This document shows positions 17,660-27,941 of a stretch of DNA of 64,000 bases, in pieces. Under the pieces are notes generated by a model. The model made no database searches and had not been told where the DNA came from. It was given only the letters and a program-made list of their open reading frames with translations. The translations under genes and the position numbers were made by a program. Location of the stretch: the NCBI RefSeq assembly GCF_001721685.1, contig NZ_CP012502.1, positions 1 to 64,000 on the forward strand, written 5' to 3'. The stretch is from Salisediminibacterium beveridgei. GTDB lineage: Bacteria; Bacillota; Bacilli; Bacillales; Salisediminibacteriaceae. The stretch's first letter is position 1. Every line of letters begins with the position of its first letter.

Positions 17660-18760
17660 ATGGCTTTAACTACAGGAATTGTTGGTTTGCCGAATGTCGG
17701 GAAATCAACTCTATTTAATGCAATAACACAAGCAGGGGCGGAATCTGCGAATTATCCGTTCTGCACCATTGATCCGAATGTGGGTATTGTGGAAGTGCCG
17801 GATCCACGTCTGGATACCTTAACAAAAATGGTGGTACCGGACAAAACAGTTCCGACAGCGTTTGAATTTACAGATATAGCGGGCATTGTGGAAGGTGCCA
17901 GTAAAGGGGAAGGTCTCGGAAATCAATTTTTATCTCACATCAGACAAGTAGATGCGATATCGCATGTCGTACGATGTTTTTCTGATGATAATGTGACCCA
18001 CGTCTCCGGCAGTGTGAACCCCATACGGGACATTCAGGTCATTAATCTTGAATTGATTCTCGCTGACATGGAATCCGTTGAAAAACGAATTGGAAAAGTT
18101 GAAAAAATGGCCCGGCAAAAAGATAAAGATGCCTTGTTCGAGTATGAGATACTCACGAAACTGAGAGAAGCTTTTGAAAATGAAATGCCTGCACGCAGTG
18201 TCGAATTTACAAATGAACAGGAAAAGCTTGTAGACGGCATGCATCTGCTCACACAAAAGCCTGTATTGTATGTTGCAAATGTCGGCGAAGACGAAATTAC
18301 GGATGTTGATGCAAATGACTATGTTCAACAAGTAAGGGAGTTTGCAAAAGAAGAAAATTCTGAAGTCATTGTCATTTCCGCAAAAATTGAGGAAGAAATT
18401 GCCGAACTCGAGGGGGCCGAAAAACAGGAATTTCTCGATGATCTCGGTATCGAGGAATCCGGTCTGGACCAGCTCATTAAAGCCGCCTATAACCTTCTCG
18501 GCCTTGAGACGTTCTTTACAGCAGGTAAACAGGAAGTCCGCGCGTGGACCATTCGTCAAGGGACGCGTGCCCCGCAAGCTGCAGGTGTTATTCATACGGA
18601 TTTCGAACGCGGCTTTATCCGTGCAGAGATCGTATCTTATAAGGATTTGACCGATAACGGATCTATGAATGCGGCAAAAGAAGCAGGGAAAGTACGATTG
18701 GAAGGGAAAGAGTATGTCATGAAAGATGGCGACGTAGTCCACTTCCGCTTTAACGTGTAA
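17660..18760 (+). CDS. ychF: Redox-regulated ATPase YchF (Obg family)
   Basis: A ribosome-associated P-loop protein of 366 residues. It has G1 (GLPNVGKSTLFNAIT), G3 (DIAGIVEGASKGEGLGNQFL) and the atypical NxxE motif (NVGEDE, about residues 208-213) that explains ATP over GTP preference. The coiled-coil insertion and the C-terminal TGS domain ending DGDVVHFRFNV are intact. It stands alone, with a terminator seven bases after the stop. Confidence 0.96.
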   Translation: MALTTGIVGLPNVGKSTLFNAITQAGAESANYPFCTIDPNVGIVEVPDPRLDTLTKMVVPDKTVPTAFEFTDIAGIVEGASKGEGLGNQFLSHIRQVDAISHVVRCFSDDNVTHVSGSVNPIRDIQVINLELILADMESVEKRIGKVEKMARQKDKDALFEYEILTKLREAFENEMPARSVEFTNEQEKLVDGMHLLTQKPVLYVANVGEDEITDVDANDYVQQVREFAKEENSEVIVISAKIEEEIAELEGAEKQEFLDDLGIEESGLDQLIKAAYNLLGLETFFTAGKQEVRAWTIRQGTRAPQAAGVIHTDFERGFIRAEIVSYKDLTDNGSMNAAKEAGKVRLEGKEYVMKDGDVVHFRFNV

Positions 18761-18766
18761 AAGCGG

Positions 18767-18795
18767 CCTCCCGTCCTTATATGACGGGAGGTTTT
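18767..18795 (+). terminator. Terminator downstream of ychF
   Basis: CCTCCCGTC (18767-18775) pairs with GACGGGAGG (18783-18791), followed by TTTT. Confidence 0.9.
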
Positions 18796-18901
18796 GCATC
18801 TGTTTAAACCCTTTGCCGGGAGCTTGAAAATAACTTTCAGAAGATGATGGGAAGCTCGGATTTTTCTTTCGTCATTCGCTCATAAATCTTGTGATTTCCT
18901 A

Positions 18902-19017
18902 TTGTATCAAATGCTTCTGTCTGATATACTTATGTCTTGCGAGCAATTGGGTAGACGATTTGCTCCTTGCTCTTTCCCCATGCGGTCAGGGCCAAGTCCA
19001 AAAGGAGGTGACAGAAC
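18902..19017 (+). promoter_or_regulatory. rpsF promoter and leader
   Basis: TTGTAT (18902-18907), a 17-base spacer and TATACT (18925-18930) make a sigma-A promoter. The ~80-base leader to rpsF is the place where a conserved S6:S18-binding mRNA element occurs in many bacteria. I see GC-rich stretches that could fold (CCCCATGCGG, CAGGGCC) but did not confirm the element. Confidence 0.6.
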
Positions 19018-19305
19018 ATGCGCAACTACGAAATTATGTACATTGTCCGTCCAGATATTGAAGAGCAGGCTGTCAAAGACACAGTCGAGCGATTCAACAC
19101 GATCTTGACGACAAACGGCGCAGAAGTAACTGAAACGAAGGAGATGGGTAAGAAACGTCTTGCTTATGAAATCGATGATTTCACAGATGGTTTCTATGTA
19201 CTTCTTCAGCTAAAAGCGAACAAAGATGCGTTGGATGAGTTTACACGATTAAGCTCGATCAACGATAACATGATTCGCTCAATCATCGTTCGAGAAGACG
19301 ACTGA
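19018..19305 (+). CDS. rpsF: 30S ribosomal protein S6
   Basis: A 95-residue S6 with the expected start [16 protein letters not shown] and the [20 protein letters not shown] strand region. AAAGGAGGTG lies upstream of the ATG. It leads the conserved rpsF-ssb-rpsR operon. Confidence 0.97.
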   Translation: MRNYEIMYIVRPDIEEQAVKDTVERFNTILTTNGAEVTETKEMGKKRLAYEIDDFTDGFYVLLQLKANKDALDEFTRLSSINDNMIRSIIVREDD

Positions 19306-19361
19306 TTCACTCATTTACGATATAAACAGGGAAACCTGAATCATGGTCAGGAGGAATCGGA

Positions 19362-19892
19362 ATGATTAACCGTGTTGTCCTTGTGGGACGCTTAACGAAA
19401 GATCCTGAACTTCGCTATACGGCGAACGGGATCGCTGTTGCCACATTCACACTCGCCGTGAATCGGCCATTCTCAAACCAGCAAGGTGAGAGAGAAGCTG
19501 ATTTCATCAACATTGTTGTTTGGCGAAAGCAAGCGGAAAACGTGGCGAATTTCCTGAACAAAGGAAGCCTCGCCGGTGTTGATGGACGGATGCAGACGAG
19601 AAATTATGAAAATAATGAAGGACGACGTGTTTACGTAACCGAAGTCGTTGGTGATAGTGTTCAGTTCCTAGAACCAAAAGGCGCCTCTTCCGGCGGTGGT
19701 CAAGGACAGCAACAGCAGCGTACAGCACCTCAGAACCAGGGTAATCAAGGTTACGGACAACAATCCGCTCCACCTCAAAACCAGAATCAAGGATATTCTC
19801 AAAATCAGAACAAGCAGCCTCAACAGGATAATGATCCGTTTTCCGGTGACGGGAAACCGATCGACATCAATGATGATGATTTGCCATTCTGA
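19362..19892 (+). CDS. ssb: Single-stranded DNA-binding protein
   Basis: SSB coats single-stranded DNA and recruits partners. The 176-residue protein has an OB-fold ([20 protein letters not shown] to about residue 107), a long Q/G/N-rich linker (Gln-repeat segments around residues 113-150), and the acidic tip DINDDDLPF that docks repair and replication proteins. It lies in the middle of the rpsF operon. Confidence 0.97.
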   Translation: MINRVVLVGRLTKDPELRYTANGIAVATFTLAVNRPFSNQQGEREADFINIVVWRKQAENVANFLNKGSLAGVDGRMQTRNYENNEGRRVYVTEVVGDSVQFLEPKGASSGGGQGQQQQRTAPQNQGNQGYGQQSAPPQNQNQGYSQNQNKQPQQDNDPFSGDGKPIDINDDDLPF

Positions 19893-19951
19893 TCCAACGC
19901 CTTTCAGATACTGAAAGTTGTTGAACACATCAATTTAAAGGAGGATTTAAC

Positions 19952-20179
19952 ATGGCACGTCGTGGTCGACCAAAACGCCGTAAGGTTTGTTACTTCACAG
20001 TAAATAAAATTACAAAAATTGACTATAAAGATACAGATTTGCTGAAGAAATTCATCTCCGAGCGAGGGAAAATTCTTCCTCGTCGAGTGACGGGAACGTC
20101 AGCAAAATATCAGCGTCAGCTGACTCGTGCAATTAAACGTTCACGAACAGTGGCATTACTGCCGTTTGTGACTGAATAA
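19952..20179 (+). CDS. rpsR: 30S ribosomal protein S18
   Basis: A basic 75-residue S18 with [27 protein letters not shown], the universally conserved core. Only one Cys (VCYF) is present, so this is a zinc-free form. AAAGGAGG lies upstream of the start. The gene is last in the operon, before a strong terminator. Confidence 0.97.
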   Translation: MARRGRPKRRKVCYFTVNKITKIDYKDTDLLKKFISERGKILPRRVTGTSAKYQRQLTRAIKRSRTVALLPFVTE

Positions 20180-20186
20180 TGCAATT

Positions 20187-20217
20187 AACCCTCCGGCTTG
20201 ATGCCTGGAGGGTTTTT
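20187..20217 (+). terminator. Terminator downstream of rpsR
   Basis: AACCCTCC (20187-20194) pairs with GGAGGGTT (20207-20214), with the T-run continuing. Confidence 0.92.
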
Positions 20218-20266
20218 TACTACGATAGAAGCGTGCAGTTCAAGCATACAATGAGATGAGGAAAAC

Positions 20267-21199
20267 ATGATGACGCCCATTTGGAAAGATACAATAAAAG
20301 CATTACTGACTTATTTGGTTTTATTGAGCAGTGTTCTGTTCTTCCCCTTTATCGGAATTATACTTGCGGTGTTTGTTCCTGTACCACTCGCTTGGCTGAC
20401 ATACCGGCATGATTGGCGGCAGGGGACGATTACAGCGCTGATCTCTTCTTTATTGTTATCATTTATCTTCGGGCCATTTTCGTTGATTTTCACAATTCTC
20501 TTTGCATTGCCAGGTGTCTTGATGGGTCATTTCTTCAAACAGAAACGTTCAGCGTTCTCAGTGCTTGCCGGTGTTGGACTCAGTATTACGGCGGGTGTCG
20601 TATTACTTTATGCAGGAACGAACATCTTTTTGAACATCGATCCGGTTCAATCTTTTCAAACTGCAATGTATGAATCCGTGGAAACCTCTGAAAACATGAT
20701 TGATGTTATGGATCCACAAAATGGGATGCTCGTTGAGGAAATGAAATCGTCTATCGATTACATCAGTGTGATCGCACCGTTTATTTTGGTAATGATCAGC
20801 GTGAGCTATTCGTTTCTGGTACAGTTGACATCAGGACATATCCTCCGAAAGGGCGGTCATGAGATTGTCAGATTCCCCCCTTTTCGAACCTGGGGGTTTC
20901 CTAAGGAGTTTATTTGGTATTATCTCGTCATTTTAATGTTGAGTTTTGTAACATTTGAATCGGGCAGTGCTGTTTTTATCGCAGTGGAAAATTTACTGCC
21001 GTTACTGCATATCATCATGACGATTCAAGGGCTTGCGTTTATTTTCTTTTATTTCAATTATAAAGGACGATCGATCACCTGGCCTGTCATCATTGTTATT
21101 CTTGCAGTCCTTTTGCCGATTTTCCTGCAACTGATTCGAATATTAGGTATAATTGATTTAGGATTTAACTTGCGAGAGCGAATGCAAGGAAGCGATTAG
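20267..21199 (+). CDS. yybS: DUF2232 membrane protein YybS
   Basis: A polytopic membrane protein of 310 residues with about eight hydrophobic segments, for example LTYLVLLSSVLFFPFIGIIL. DUF2232/YybS proteins precede gdpP in Bacillales and resemble the membrane part of energy-coupling or biotin-type transporters, but their role is unknown. The adjacent stop and gdpP start are 12 bases apart, implying one transcript with gdpP and rplI. Confidence 0.88.
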   Translation: MMTPIWKDTIKALLTYLVLLSSVLFFPFIGIILAVFVPVPLAWLTYRHDWRQGTITALISSLLLSFIFGPFSLIFTILFALPGVLMGHFFKQKRSAFSVLAGVGLSITAGVVLLYAGTNIFLNIDPVQSFQTAMYESVETSENMIDVMDPQNGMLVEEMKSSIDYISVIAPFILVMISVSYSFLVQLTSGHILRKGGHEIVRFPPFRTWGFPKEFIWYYLVILMLSFVTFESGSAVFIAVENLLPLLHIIMTIQGLAFIFFYFNYKGRSITWPVIIVILAVLLPIFLQLIRILGIIDLGFNLRERMQGSD

Positions 21200-21211
21200 G
21201 AGATGTGACAC

Positions 21212-23185
21212 ATGCCGAATTTTTTAATGAAACGGTGGCACGGTTACCACGTAGTGACACTGGTAACGATGACTTCGATTTTGTCAGCGATCCTGACGTT
21301 TTATCAATGGCAGCTGGGTTTGATAGCATTTATTGCTGTAGCTGTCATCATTGCTTTGACGATTCGCGCACGTAATGAATTTGAGCATGATTTATCTGAT
21401 TATATTTCCACATTGTCCTATCGGGTCAATAAAGCAGGAGAGCAGGCATTTACCCGCCTCCCCCTCGGAATTATTCTCTATAATGAAGAATATCAGATTC
21501 AGTGGGCCAATCCGTTTATGAATGAACTGCTCAAAGAGCAATTGACCGGAACCGCTTTGAAAGAGTTGTCTTCCGAAGTGTTTAAAGAGGTGAAAGAACA
21601 AGAGTCTGAAATCTATTCAGACCTGCAAGGGAAAGACTTCCGAATTATACATTTACCCAACGAACGTCTATTGTATTTCTTTGATGCAACCGAGGAGCTC
21701 GAATATAAGTTTTTGTACGAAATGGATAAGACGGTCATCGGATTGATTTTTCTTGATAATCTGGATGAAGTGACACGGGGGCTTGAGGATCAGGTTCGCA
21801 GTAAACTATTGTCACACGTCACAGACAGCATCAATAAATGGGCGAAGGCAAATGATATTCTCATCCGCAGGACATCTTCAGACCGCTTTATCGCGATCAT
21901 GACAGAAGAAACACTGGAAAGCCTGGAGGAGAGTAAGTTTGTGTTGCTTGATGAAGTACGCGAGCGTACCCATGAGGAAAAAGTTGCGTTGACGCTAAGC
22001 ATTGGCATCGGCAGTGGCGAAGACAGCCTTCGTGAAATGGGCGCTCTGGCACAGTCGAGTCTGGATCTTGCACTCGGTCGTGGGGGAGATCAGGTTGCCA
22101 TTAAAGAAAGACAAGGGAAAGTCCGGTTTTACGGCGGCAAGACGAATGCCGTGGAGAAACGGACACGTGTCCGTGCCAGGGTGATTTCGCATGCCATAAG
22201 GGATTTTATTAAGGAAAGTGACCAGGTATATATCATGGGACATAAAAATCCCGACATGGACTCGATTGGTTCAGCGATTGGGATGGCAAAAATCGTGGAA
22301 ACGAATGGGAAAGAAGCCTTTATTGTCATTGATCCGGATGATATGAACCATAACATCCGAAAACTTCTTGGAGAGATGGATGGCAATGAGCAGTTATGGC
22401 CACGCTTTATTAAACCATCTGAAGCAAGAGAACATGTGACAGAAGATACGCTCTTAGTTGTGGTGGATACCCACAAACCTTCTCTTGTTGTCGAACCGAG
22501 ACTGATCGAGGAAGTCGAGCGGACGATTGTGATTGACCACCATCGGCGGGGTGAAGAATTCATTAATGACGCTGTGCTCGTTTATATGGAACCTTATGCA
22601 TCTTCTGCAGCAGAGCTTGTCACAGAGCTTTTGGAGTATCAGACGAAAAACCCGAAACTGGGTGTTCTGGAATCTACGGCTCTCCTGGCCGGGATTATCG
22701 TCGACACAAAGAGTTTTGCGATCCGCACGGGAGCGAGAACGTTCGATGCTGCGTCCTACCTGAGAAGCAGGGGTGCAGACACGGTGCTGGTTCAGAAGCT
22801 GCTGAAGGAAGATCTTGCTGAATATGTGAAGCGTGCAAAACTCGTGGAGAACGCTTATATTTACAGCCACGGCATGGCCATTGCCAAAGGAGCGCCTGAT
22901 GCTACCTATAATCAGGTGATCATTGCCCAGGCTGCTGATACGCTGTTAACCATGAATGATGTTGTGGCGTCTTTTGTCATTTCAAAACTGAAAGACGGCA
23001 GAGTGAGCATCAGTGCCAGATCGCTGGGGGATGTCAACGTTCAGGTGATGATGGAAAAACTCGATGGCGGCGGTCATTTAACCAATGCAGCAACCCAGAT
23101 CGAGTCCGATTCGCTTGAAGAAGTGGAAGGCATGTTAAAAAAGAAGATCGATGAGTACTTTAATGACGGAGGCGATGAATCATGA
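21212..23185 (+). CDS. gdpP: Cyclic-di-AMP phosphodiesterase GdpP
   Basis: A 657-residue membrane enzyme that hydrolyses c-di-AMP and so tunes K+, osmotic and cell-wall homeostasis. Two N-terminal membrane helices (residues ~12-50) are followed by a PAS-like domain, a degenerate GGDEF domain, and the DHH/DHHA1 phosphodiesterase. Visible catalytic motifs are [16 protein letters not shown] (around residue 345), [18 protein letters not shown] and the DHHA1 [11 protein letters not shown]. It overlaps rplI by four bases. Confidence 0.96.
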   Translation: MPNFLMKRWHGYHVVTLVTMTSILSAILTFYQWQLGLIAFIAVAVIIALTIRARNEFEHDLSDYISTLSYRVNKAGEQAFTRLPLGIILYNEEYQIQWANPFMNELLKEQLTGTALKELSSEVFKEVKEQESEIYSDLQGKDFRIIHLPNERLLYFFDATEELEYKFLYEMDKTVIGLIFLDNLDEVTRGLEDQVRSKLLSHVTDSINKWAKANDILIRRTSSDRFIAIMTEETLESLEESKFVLLDEVRERTHEEKVALTLSIGIGSGEDSLREMGALAQSSLDLALGRGGDQVAIKERQGKVRFYGGKTNAVEKRTRVRARVISHAIRDFIKESDQVYIMGHKNPDMDSIGSAIGMAKIVETNGKEAFIVIDPDDMNHNIRKLLGEMDGNEQLWPRFIKPSEAREHVTEDTLLVVVDTHKPSLVVEPRLIEEVERTIVIDHHRRGEEFINDAVLVYMEPYASSAAELVTELLEYQTKNPKLGVLESTALLAGIIVDTKSFAIRTGARTFDAASYLRSRGADTVLVQKLLKEDLAEYVKRAKLVENAYIYSHGMAIAKGAPDATYNQVIIAQAADTLLTMNDVVASFVISKLKDGRVSISARSLGDVNVQVMMEKLDGGGHLTNAATQIESDSLEEVEGMLKKKIDEYFNDGGDES

Positions 23186-23625
23186 AAGTGATCTTACTGA
23201 AAGATGTAAAAGGAAAAGGGCAAAAAGGGGAAGTCAAAGATGTACCTGAAGGGTACGCAAGAAATTACCTGTTTAAAAATAACCTGGCTGTCGAAGCGAG
23301 TAAGGGAAACATGAAGTCGCTCGAGAAGAAAAAAGAAAGTGAAAATCGTCAGGCAGAGAAAGAACTTGAAGCAGCGAACAAGATGAAAGAAGAACTCGAA
23401 AACATGACCGTAGAGCTGTCTGCGAAAGCGGGGGAGAAAGGCCGATTATTCGGAGCAGTAACGAACAAACAGATCGCTGAAGAATTGAATAAGAAAAACT
23501 ATAAAATCGATAAGCGTAAAATCGACATGAATGAACCGATCCGTGCCCTCGGGTACACGAATGTGGTAGTCAAAGTGCACCCGGAAGTAACGGCGACAGT
23601 GAAGGTTCATGTGAAAGAGGTATGA
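23182..23625 (+). CDS. rplI: 50S ribosomal protein L9
   Basis: L9 of 147 residues with the N-terminal RNA-binding domain ([30 protein letters not shown] begins the protein), a charged connecting helix and a C-domain ([20 protein letters not shown]). It is coupled to gdpP by an ATGA overlap and ends before a terminator. Confidence 0.97.
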   Translation: MKVILLKDVKGKGQKGEVKDVPEGYARNYLFKNNLAVEASKGNMKSLEKKKESENRQAEKELEAANKMKEELENMTVELSAKAGEKGRLFGAVTNKQIAEELNKKNYKIDKRKIDMNEPIRALGYTNVVVKVHPEVTATVKVHVKEV

Positions 23626-23632
23626 TGAAAAG

Positions 23633-23670
23633 CCATCTGAGCACCCGATTGTGTTCAGATGGTTTGTTTT
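23633..23670 (+). terminator. Terminator downstream of rplI
   Basis: CCATCTGA (23633-23640) pairs with TCAGATGG (23655-23662), followed by TTTGTTTT. Confidence 0.88.
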
Positions 23671-23687
23671 ACACTTCCTGGGAATAT

Positions 23688-23768
23688 TTAAGTTTGTTAA
23701 AGGGTCGAAGAATAAGTGCACCTAAGGCTTTCGTCTTGACTTGGCGATAAGCCAAGTTTTTCTATACA
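23688..23768 (+). repeat. Dispersed intergenic repeat, copy A (best structured)
   Basis: The conserved order is TTTGTTAAAGG, GAATAAGTGCACCTAAGGC, TTTCG, then a hairpin ACTTGGC-GATAA-GCCAAGT and TTTTTCTATA. It starts just after the rplI terminator. It matches 61878-61962 on the other strand almost base for base over the central half, and 7753-7839 along its length. Confidence 0.75.
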
Positions 23769-23822
23769 CTTCACGCAGGTTCATCTTAACCTTAGAGGCA
23801 GTTGAAATGGAGGCATACAGGA

Positions 23823-25184
23823 ATGGATACATACAGCGAACGAACGCCACCTCACAGTATCGAAGCGGAACAGGCTGTTCTGGGGGCCATTTTCATTGAT
23901 CGAGATGCAATGATTGCTGCGGTAGACAGCATTGTGCCCGAAGATTTTTACCGGGGTGTTCACCAGCGGATTTTCACGGTCATGATGGAACTGAATGACC
24001 GCGGTGAACCGATTGATATCATTACGGTTACTGATGATATGCATCGCCGTGAATGGCTGGAAGAAGCAGGCGGTGTAGCTTACCTGACAGATTTGGCCAA
24101 TGCTGTACCCACGGCAGCCAATATCCGTTATTATGTGCGGATTGTCGAAGAGAAGTCATTGTTAAGACGCCTGATCCGGACGGCGACGAGTATTGCCACC
24201 GAAGGCTTTGAAGCCAGTGAAGAAGTGGATATACTGCTCAGTGATGCAGAACGACGAATTCTCGAAGTGGCTCAAAAGAAGAATGCCGGCGAATTCGTGG
24301 AGATTAAAGACGTCCTGGTTGAAGCTTTCGATAAGATTGAAACCCTTCAGCATCAGACGGGTGACGTCACTGGAATCCCCACAGGGTTTACAGAGCTCGA
24401 CCGCGTGACAGCCGGATTTCAACGAAGTGACCTGATCATTGTGGCAGCCCGGCCGTCTGTTGGGAAGACCGCTTTCGCGTTGAATATTTCTCAAAACGTA
24501 GCGACAAAGACGGACGAGAATGTGGCAATCTTCAGTCTGGAGATGGGCGCAGACCAGCTCGTTATGCGTATGCTGTGTGCGGAAGGTAACATCGATGCAC
24601 AGCGGCTAAGAACAGGCAAACTCGAAGATGAAGATTGGCAGAAGCTGACGATGGCCATGGGAAGCTTGTCAAAAGCAGGGATCTTTATTGATGATTCACC
24701 GGGGATCAAAGTCAAAGAAATCCGTTCCAAATGCCGAAAGCTCAAACAGGAGCGGGGTCTTGGCATGATCATGATTGATTATCTTCAGCTGATTTCCGGT
24801 GATGCGAGAAGCAGTGAAGGGCGGCAACAGGAAGTCTCGGAGATTTCCCGTGAACTGAAAGGGCTTGCCAGAGAGCTTGATGTTCCCGTTATTGCATTGT
24901 CTCAACTTTCCCGTGGTGTCGAATCGCGTCAGGATAAACGGCCGATGATGTCCGATATCCGGGAATCCGGAAGTATTGAGCAGGATGCGGATATCGTTGC
25001 CTTTTTATATCGTGACGATTATTACGACCAGGAGAGCGAAAATAAGGATACCATCGAAATCATCATTGCCAAACAGCGAAATGGTCCTGTCGGAACAGTG
25101 GAATTGGCTTTTGTTAAACACTTCAACAAGTTTGTCAATCTCGAAAGGCGCTACGATGAGCGGGATATGCCACCGGGGGCTTAA
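23823..25184 (+). CDS. dnaB: Replicative DNA helicase (DnaB family; DnaC in B. subtilis naming)
   Basis: The hexameric helicase that opens the fork. The start is at ATG 23823 (MDTYSERTPPHSIEAEQAVLG), with GGAGG nine bases upstream; a frame opening at 23802 is non-conserved. It has 453 residues. The N-domain binds primase. The RecA-like C-domain has Walker A (ARPSVGKTAFALN), Walker B (MIMIDYLQLISG) and the DnaB motif LSRGVESRQDKRPMMSDIRESGSIEQDAD region. No loader is adjacent. Confidence 0.97.
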   Translation: MDTYSERTPPHSIEAEQAVLGAIFIDRDAMIAAVDSIVPEDFYRGVHQRIFTVMMELNDRGEPIDIITVTDDMHRREWLEEAGGVAYLTDLANAVPTAANIRYYVRIVEEKSLLRRLIRTATSIATEGFEASEEVDILLSDAERRILEVAQKKNAGEFVEIKDVLVEAFDKIETLQHQTGDVTGIPTGFTELDRVTAGFQRSDLIIVAARPSVGKTAFALNISQNVATKTDENVAIFSLEMGADQLVMRMLCAEGNIDAQRLRTGKLEDEDWQKLTMAMGSLSKAGIFIDDSPGIKVKEIRSKCRKLKQERGLGMIMIDYLQLISGDARSSEGRQQEVSEISRELKGLARELDVPVIALSQLSRGVESRQDKRPMMSDIRESGSIEQDADIVAFLYRDDYYDQESENKDTIEIIIAKQRNGPVGTVELAFVKHFNKFVNLERRYDERDMPPGA

Positions 25185-25314
25185 TGACTAAATACGAACA
25201 CTTAAAAGGGTGATGTTATTTAATGTTCGGGAAATGATTGACGATCATGCAGAATACTGATAAACTGACTTTGGTCTGGTAACAGATAAATCATCCAGCG
25301 GAGGTGTGGCACGA

Positions 25315-26604
25315 ATGCCATCAGTTGTAGTTGTAGGAACCCAATGGGGAGACGAAGGAAAAGGAAAAATCACCGATTATCTGTCCGAACGGGCGGAAGT
25401 TATTGCCCGCTATCAAGGTGGAAACAATGCAGGACATACGATTGTATTCAATGATACGACGTATAAGCTTCATCTGATTCCTTCCGGGATATTTTATTCA
25501 GATAAGCTTTGCGTGATTGGCAATGGCATGGTGATTGACCCTAAAGCCCTCGTCACGGAGCTTAAATATTTACATGATCGCGAAGTCAATACAGACAATC
25601 TGATGATATCCAATCGTGCACACGTTATTTTACCGTATCACTTAAAGCTGGATGCGATGGAAGAAGATAGTAAAGGCACGAATAAAATTGGAACAACAAG
25701 AAAAGGAATCGGGCCTGCTTACATGGACAAAGCGGCCAGAATCGGGATTCGAATTTGCGATTTAATGGACAAAGAAGTTTTCCGTGAAAAGCTGGAAGTC
25801 AATTTAAAAGAAAAGAACCGTATTCTTGAAAAGCTTTACGATACAGAGGGCTTTGACCTTGAAGAAATGCTTGAGGAATATTATGCATATGGCCAGGAAT
25901 TTGCGAAGTATGTGCGCGACACGTCTGTCGTGTTGAATGATCATCTTGATGATGGCAAGCGTGTACTTTTTGAAGGAGCTCAGGGGGTCATGCTTGACCT
26001 TGATCAGGGCACCTATCCATTTGTGACGTCTTCCAACCCTGTGGCCGGCGGTGTAACGATCGGTTCCGGTGTTGGACCATCCAGGATTAATCATGTGGTC
26101 GGCGTGTCCAAAGCGTATACGACCCGTGTAGGCGACGGCCCTTTTCCGACAGAGTTAACAGATGACATTGGTGATCATATCCGTGAGGTGGGCAATGAGT
26201 ACGGGACCACGACCGGACGGGCTCGCCGTGTCGGCTGGTTTGACAGTGTTGTTGTGCGTCATGCGAGACGTGTCAGCGGCATCACGGACCTTTCACTCAA
26301 CAGCATTGACGTACTGACCGGCATAAAAACATTAAAAATCTGTACGGCCTATAAATACAAAGGGGAAATCATCGAGGAATTTCCGGCAAGTCTGAAAAAG
26401 CTCGCTGAATGTGAGCCTGTCTATGAAGAAATGCCAGGATGGGATGAAGACATTACCGGTGTGACCTCTCTGCATGATCTGCCCCGTAATGCCATTTACT
26501 ATGTGGAGCGTATTTCACAGTTGACCGGCATTCCACTGTCCATTTTTTCGGTTGGACCGGACCGGAATCAGACAAATCAAATTCGTGGCGTATTCGGTTC
26601 ATAA
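25315..26604 (+). CDS. purA: Adenylosuccinate synthetase
   Basis: PurA makes adenylosuccinate from IMP, aspartate and GTP in AMP synthesis. The ATG at 25315 ([18 protein letters not shown]) has GGAGGTG nearby; a GTG nine bases earlier is too close to it. In 429 residues the active-site loops are intact: [52 protein letters not shown] and [13 protein letters not shown]. It is followed by a terminator and then the tRNA cluster. Confidence 0.97.
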   Translation: MPSVVVVGTQWGDEGKGKITDYLSERAEVIARYQGGNNAGHTIVFNDTTYKLHLIPSGIFYSDKLCVIGNGMVIDPKALVTELKYLHDREVNTDNLMISNRAHVILPYHLKLDAMEEDSKGTNKIGTTRKGIGPAYMDKAARIGIRICDLMDKEVFREKLEVNLKEKNRILEKLYDTEGFDLEEMLEEYYAYGQEFAKYVRDTSVVLNDHLDDGKRVLFEGAQGVMLDLDQGTYPFVTSSNPVAGGVTIGSGVGPSRINHVVGVSKAYTTRVGDGPFPTELTDDIGDHIREVGNEYGTTTGRARRVGWFDSVVVRHARRVSGITDLSLNSIDVLTGIKTLKICTAYKYKGEIIEEFPASLKKLAECEPVYEEMPGWDEDITGVTSLHDLPRNAIYYVERISQLTGIPLSIFSVGPDRNQTNQIRGVFGS

Positions 26605-26625
26605 TTCAGGGAATCGCGTAACAGC

Positions 26626-26660
26626 CGGCGTCTGATGCTCAAACCATCGGGCGCCGTTTT
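26626..26660 (+). terminator. Terminator downstream of purA
   Basis: CGGCGTCTGATG (26626-26637) pairs with CATCGGGCGCCG (26645-26656), with G-U pairs, followed by TTTT. Confidence 0.85.
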
Positions 26661-26804
26661 GTGTTGTGCTCCAGGAAAAGATGCAGCGGGAATGTTATAA
26701 CGGTCTGATTCGTCGTGTAAACCGAAAAATTCTCCACTGAAGCAAAAGACACGGTTTACAGAATCAATTGAGTAATCTAAATGCTCTGTGTATTATGAAA
26801 AGCA

Positions 26805-26834
26805 TTGTCAGATGACTTTTAAACGATGTATACT
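26805..26834 (+). promoter_or_regulatory. Promoter of the tRNA cluster
   Basis: TTGTCA (26805-26810), an 18-base spacer and TATACT (26829-26834) lie about 100 bases before the first tRNA. Between the purA terminator and this point I see no gene. Confidence 0.6.
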
Positions 26835-26931
26835 AACAGTAAGAAATAAGTTTTTTTCTCAAAGCTATTGCCTTTTGAACAGCTCCATGCTATTATCAAT
26901 CTTGTCGCAAAATTATTATGTGTTTAACTAA

Positions 26932-27007
26932 GAGCCATTAGCTCAGTTGGTAGAGCATCTGACTTTTAATCAGAGGGTCGAAGGTTCGAATCCTTCATGG
27001 CTCACCA
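26932..27007 (+). tRNA. tRNA-Lys (TTT)
   Basis: A cloverleaf with acceptor GAGCCAT/ATGGCTC, anticodon loop CTTTTAA giving TTT, T-loop GGTTCGAATCC and an encoded CCA end. Confidence 0.97.
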
Positions 27008-27023
27008 TTTTTGATTGTCACAA

Positions 27024-27098
27024 GGCCCGTTGGTCAAGTGGTTAAGACACCGCCCTTTCACGGCGGTAACACGGGTTCGAATCCCGTACGGGTCACCA
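27024..27098 (+). tRNA. tRNA-Glu (TTC)
   Basis: Acceptor GGCCCGT pairs with ACGGGTC. The anticodon stem CCGCC/GGCGG presents TTC, and CCA is encoded. Confidence 0.97.
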
Positions 27099-27111
27099 TT
27101 TTAAAATAATC

Positions 27112-27140
27112 TTGACTTTATTTCGACGATCATGTAGTAT
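27112..27140 (+). promoter_or_regulatory. Internal promoter before tRNA-Met(i)
   Basis: TTGACT (27112-27117), a 17-base spacer and TAGTAT (27135-27140) lie in the unusually long Glu-Met spacer. This suggests that the last four tRNAs can be transcribed separately. Confidence 0.55.
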
Positions 27141-27181
27141 TAATTCTGTTGCCCGAGATACACAAGATTCATTTATATTGC

Positions 27182-27258
<77 letters not shown>

Positions 27259-27298
27259 ATTATTTTTTTTTGTTTAGAATAAACTGATTTAATTAACT

Positions 27299-27374
27299 GG
27301 TCCCGTGGTGTAGCGGTTAACATGCCTGCCTGTCACGCAGGAGATCGCCGGTTCGATCCCGGTCGGGACCGCCA
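27299..27374 (+). tRNA. tRNA-Asp (GTC)
   Basis: Acceptor GGTCCCG/CGGGACC, anticodon GTC in the loop TGTCACG, T-arm GGTTCGATCC, and CCA encoded. Confidence 0.97.
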
Positions 27375-27385
27375 TTATAGATTCA

Positions 27386-27461
<76 letters not shown>

Positions 27462-27466
27462 TTTGT

Positions 27467-27542
<76 letters not shown>

Positions 27543-27546
27543 TGAT

Positions 27547-27573
27547 CATCCACAATTGTGTGGATGTTTTTTT
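27547..27573 (+). terminator. Terminator of the tRNA cluster
   Basis: CATCCACA (27547-27554), loop ATTG, TGTGGATG (27559-27566), then seven T residues. Confidence 0.92.
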
Positions 27574-27581
27574 GCTTACCC

Positions 27582-27635
27582 GGAATGTTTACGTTCGCTA
27601 AAGGATAAGTCTAACTGAATCTCTTGCCATTTCGT
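27582..27635 (+). repeat. Dispersed intergenic repeat, copy C (degenerate)
   Basis: The 5' part matches copy A: GGAATGTTTACGTTCGCTAAAGG, then ATAAGT and AACTGAA. The 3' hairpin part is lost or unrecognisable. Like the others it begins just after a terminator. The rest of 27636-27941 contains no gene that I can support. Confidence 0.4.
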
Positions 27636-27941
27636 TGGCTGGAAAACAGGCTTTCTTTAGGCGCTCAGAAAGTGGCCCAACACGATTGATCTTCAGTCAT
27701 CGAGAGGCAAAAGGATGCAGAAGCCACTAAATGAAATAATAATGTAATCTGACTTTTTGTGACAAACCTTGTCATAGTAAGGATCAATAGAATCATTGTT
27801 GTAGAAAAGGGTGCTATACTACATTTACGTTACGTTTTCTGAAGGTCTGATTAATTATATAACCTGTATGATAAACTTAGAGTGGGTAGAGTAATCGATC
27901 AAATCTCACATCGATAGATGATAAGGGGAGAGACCTTTTCT

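Noticed and set aside
17930..18799. 289-codon frame opposite ychF
   Set aside because: Lies wholly antisense to a well-conserved gene; Cys/Phe-rich shadow translation.
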